Translations under genes and position numbers: made by a program | The notes under the pieces: model-generated | The model's input: only the letters and a program-made list of their open reading frames with translations | The model's database searches: none | Told to the model about the DNA's origin: nothing | Assembly: GCF_000383915.1 (NCBI RefSeq) | Contig: NZ_KB912942.1 | Coordinates: 1,397,953 to 1,461,952, forward strand | Reading direction: 5' to 3' | Source of the DNA: Amycolatopsis benzoatilytica AK 16/65 | GTDB taxonomy: Bacteria; Actinomycetota; Actinomycetes; Mycobacteriales; Pseudonocardiaceae | DNA: 64,000 nucleotides | Shown: positions 62,321-64,000 of the stretch, piece by piece | How the letters are laid out: every line of letters begins with the position of its first letter | How positions within the stretch are numbered: the stretch's first letter is position 1

Positions 62321-64000
62321 TCAGCCGGTGGCGATCGCCGGATCGCTGGTTGACACATTTCCGGTCTCCGCGTGGCCCGCGAACCGCCGGACGTACTTCG
62401 CGTCGTGATCGGCCTTCACCGTGATGTCGTACCAGCCGTCCGCGACGCCCCAGTTCGGCACCGCACGCGTCGCGCCTGGTTCGAGCCGGTACTGGTACGA
62501 CTTGGCCGGCGCGTAGGAGTCGACAGCGGTGAACGTGACCGCGCGGGCGGTCGGGTTGGTGAAGGTCACCGTCACGAAGCCGTGGTCGTGCCGGGCGGTC
62601 GCCTCCGGGCCGAGGCCGCCGACGGCGCCCTCCTGCTCGCGCAGCCAGCCGTTCGGGCCGAAAACCGAGTACTGGTACCAATCTCCGGCACCGGTCGGGA
62701 GTTTCCAGCTGTCGGTCAGCGACTTCCCGGCCTCGACGGTGTAAGGCCACGGGCCGTCTGAACGCATCCGGGACGTCACGTGGAACGCCGCGCCGGCGCT
62801 GCCGAAGTTGCTGAAGGTGAAGTGCATCCGGTTGTCCTTGGCGACGGTGTCGGCGGCCAAGTCGTACGGCAGCGGCCGGGCCTTCCGGGTGCCGGGTTCC
62901 TGTTTGGGCAGGGCGCCGCTCGCGGGCGGCACCGGATGGTACGTCGGCGGGGTGTGGTGGTCGGCAGGCGGCTGGTAGCCGTCGGTGCCGGGCAGCGGCG
63001 GGACGCCGTTGTCCTTGCCGGTGAAATCGAACGCAGAGGTGAGATCGCCGCAGACGGCACGGCGCCACGGCGAAACGTTCGGGTTGTGCACGCCGAAGCG
63101 TTTCTCCACGAACTGCACCAGCGAGGTGTGGTCGAAGGTCTGCGAACAGACCCAGCCGCCGGTGCTCCACGGGGACACGGCGATCAGCGGAACGCGGGGG
63201 CCGAGTCCGTACGGGACACCGGTGGCATAGCCGGCGGCGGCGCCGCTTTCGTAGAATTCCCCGGCAACGCTCACCGTCGACTGGCCCCAGCTGGCGTCGC
63301 GCGGCGGGTACGGCGGCACGACGTGGTCGAAGAAACCGTCGTTCTCGTCGTAGGTGATCAGCAGGACGGTCTTGCTCCACACCTCGGGGTTCGAGGTCAG
63401 CGCGTCGAGCGCGCCGGAGACGTACCAGGCGCCGTAATTCGCCGGCCACGCCGGGTGTTCGCAATAGGCTTCCGGGGCGACGATCCAGGACACCTGCGGC
63501 AACCGGTTCGCTTTGACGTCGGCTTCCAGCTGGTCGAAAAGACCCTCGCCGGCGCTCGCGCGGGTGCCGGTGCGGGCTTTGTCGTAGAGCGGATTGCCCG
63601 GCCCGGCGTCGCGGAACTGGTTCAGGTAAAGCAGCGAATTGTCGCCGTAGTTACCGATGTACGGGTCTTTCGTCCAGCCCCAGCCGTGGTCCTTGTCCAG
63701 CCCCTCGCCGGCGTCCTGGTAGATCTTCCAGGACACCCCGGCCTTTTCCAGGATCTCCGGGAAACTCGTCCAGCCGTACCCGGCTTCTTCGTTGCCGAGC
63801 ACCGGGCCGCCGCCCTTGCCGTCATTTCCGGTCCATCCGGTATACATATAATACCGGTTCGGGTCGGTCGACGACAGCATCGAGCAGTGGTAGCTGTCGC
63901 AGACGGTGAACGCGTCGGCGAGCGCGTAGTGGAACGGGATGTCCTTGCGCGTCAGATGCGCCATCGTGGTGCGGGTTTTCGCCGGGATCCACTGGTCCCA
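62321..64000 (-). CDS. Phosphocholine-specific phospholipase C (N-terminus beyond window)
   Basis: Only 559 C-terminal residues are visible; the start and any Tat signal lie past 64000. The frame is open to the edge (WDQWIPAKTRTT precedes the ATG at 63964). The phosphoesterase domain has AFTVCDSYHCSMLSSTDPNRYYMYTGW and SKTVLLITYDENDGFFDHVVPP, with active-site Asp/Glu/His. Two C-terminal DUF756-type beta domains follow (about residues 350-559 of the visible part), including WYDITVKADHD. Enzymes of this type (PlcA/PlcB of mycobacteria, PlcH of Pseudomonas) hydrolyse phosphatidylcholine and sphingomyelin outside the cell. It ends next to repeat copy 10. Confidence 0.92.
   Translation of the reverse strand, partial: WDQWIPAKTRTTMAHLTRKDIPFHYALADAFTVCDSYHCSMLSSTDPNRYYMYTGWTGNDGKGGGPVLGNEEAGYGWTSFPEILEKAGVSWKIYQDAGEGLDKDHGWGWTKDPYIGNYGDNSLLYLNQFRDAGPGNPLYDKARTGTRASAGEGLFDQLEADVKANRLPQVSWIVAPEAYCEHPAWPANYGAWYVSGALDALTSNPEVWSKTVLLITYDENDGFFDHVVPPYPPRDASWGQSTVSVAGEFYESGAAAGYATGVPYGLGPRVPLIAVSPWSTGGWVCSQTFDHTSLVQFVEKRFGVHNPNVSPWRRAVCGDLTSAFDFTGKDNGVPPLPGTDGYQPPADHHTPPTYHPVPPASGALPKQEPGTRKARPLPYDLAADTVAKDNRMHFTFSNFGSAGAAFHVTSRMRSDGPWPYTVEAGKSLTDSWKLPTGAGDWYQYSVFGPNGWLREQEGAVGGLGPEATARHDHGFVTVTFTNPTARAVTFTAVDSYAPAKSYQYRLEPGATRAVPNWGVADGWYDITVKADHDAKYVRRFAGHAETGNVSTSDPAIATG

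Overview
The window is high-GC actinobacterial DNA with dense ATGA/GTGA gene overlaps, many GTG starts and strong GC bias at third codon positions. A mycofactocin locus, mycobacterial-type methyltransferases, an LAxTG (class E sortase type) surface protein and a Pls-like NRPS point to Pseudonocardiaceae, most likely Amycolatopsis or a close relative. The genus is an inference from gene content, not from a marker gene. No rRNA, tRNA, IS element, phage or CRISPR array was recognised.

Layout. (1) 1-4.3 kb, minus strand: mycofactocin operon mftA-mftB-mftC-mftE-SDR-mftF (mftF runs off the left edge). Every junction overlaps or touches, mftD is not in its usual place, and two operator-like dyads lie upstream of mftA. 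(2) 4.6-10.5 kb: TmrB-like P-loop protein, GAF-LuxR regulator divergent from an acyl-CoA synthetase, DUF3060 lipoprotein, LCP-family cell-wall ligase. (3) 10.75-14.6 kb: one 1,294-residue Pls-type NRPS-like membrane protein (A-T-membrane/hexapeptide modules). (4) 14.8-19.5 kb: pyruvyl-transferase-family protein and OmpA-like lipoprotein (minus), then DUF998 protein and an in-frame DMT-transporter/GT4 fusion (plus). (5) 19.7-23 kb: secreted GH92 alpha-mannosidase with a LacI-like operator. (6) 23.4-30.1 kb: inositol catabolism operon iolC-aldolase-iolB-iolD plus an MFS exporter, with a divergent GntR regulator. (7) 30.2-36.5 kb: FAD/Fe-S D-2-hydroxyacid dehydrogenase and a ugpA-ugpE-ugpB type uptake system without an ATPase gene. 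(8) 36.7-41.6 kb: AraC regulator, beta-propeller protein and ubiquitin-like MoaD/ThiS protein in one likely operon, then an aromatic-ring monooxygenase divergent from an IclR regulator. (9) 41.7-45 kb: GNAT, thioredoxin-like protein, AlkD-like repair protein, methyltransferase. (10) 45.4-52 kb: giant secreted surface protein with 11 tandem DUF11-like repeats of about 128 residues. (11) 52-58.7 kb: methyltransferase, DUF305/DUF6153 pair rich in Met/His, superoxide dismutase, small membrane proteins, an ECF41 sigma factor with its own recognisable promoter. (12) 58.9-64 kb: two divergent methyltransferases, a ChrB-like/MFS pair, and a phospholipase C that runs off the right edge.

The most unusual feature is a family of ten 51-bp near-perfect palindromes, all between genes and each within about 190 bp downstream of a stop codon. 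Both arms vary together (GGGCCCC or GGGAACA type), as expected if the folded form is what matters. Other points worth attention are the mft operon lacking mftD between mftC and mftE, the Pls-like synthetase with an acidic residue in its substrate pocket, the transporter-glycosyltransferase fusion, the propeller/ubiquitin-like pair, and the very young-looking repeats of the surface protein.
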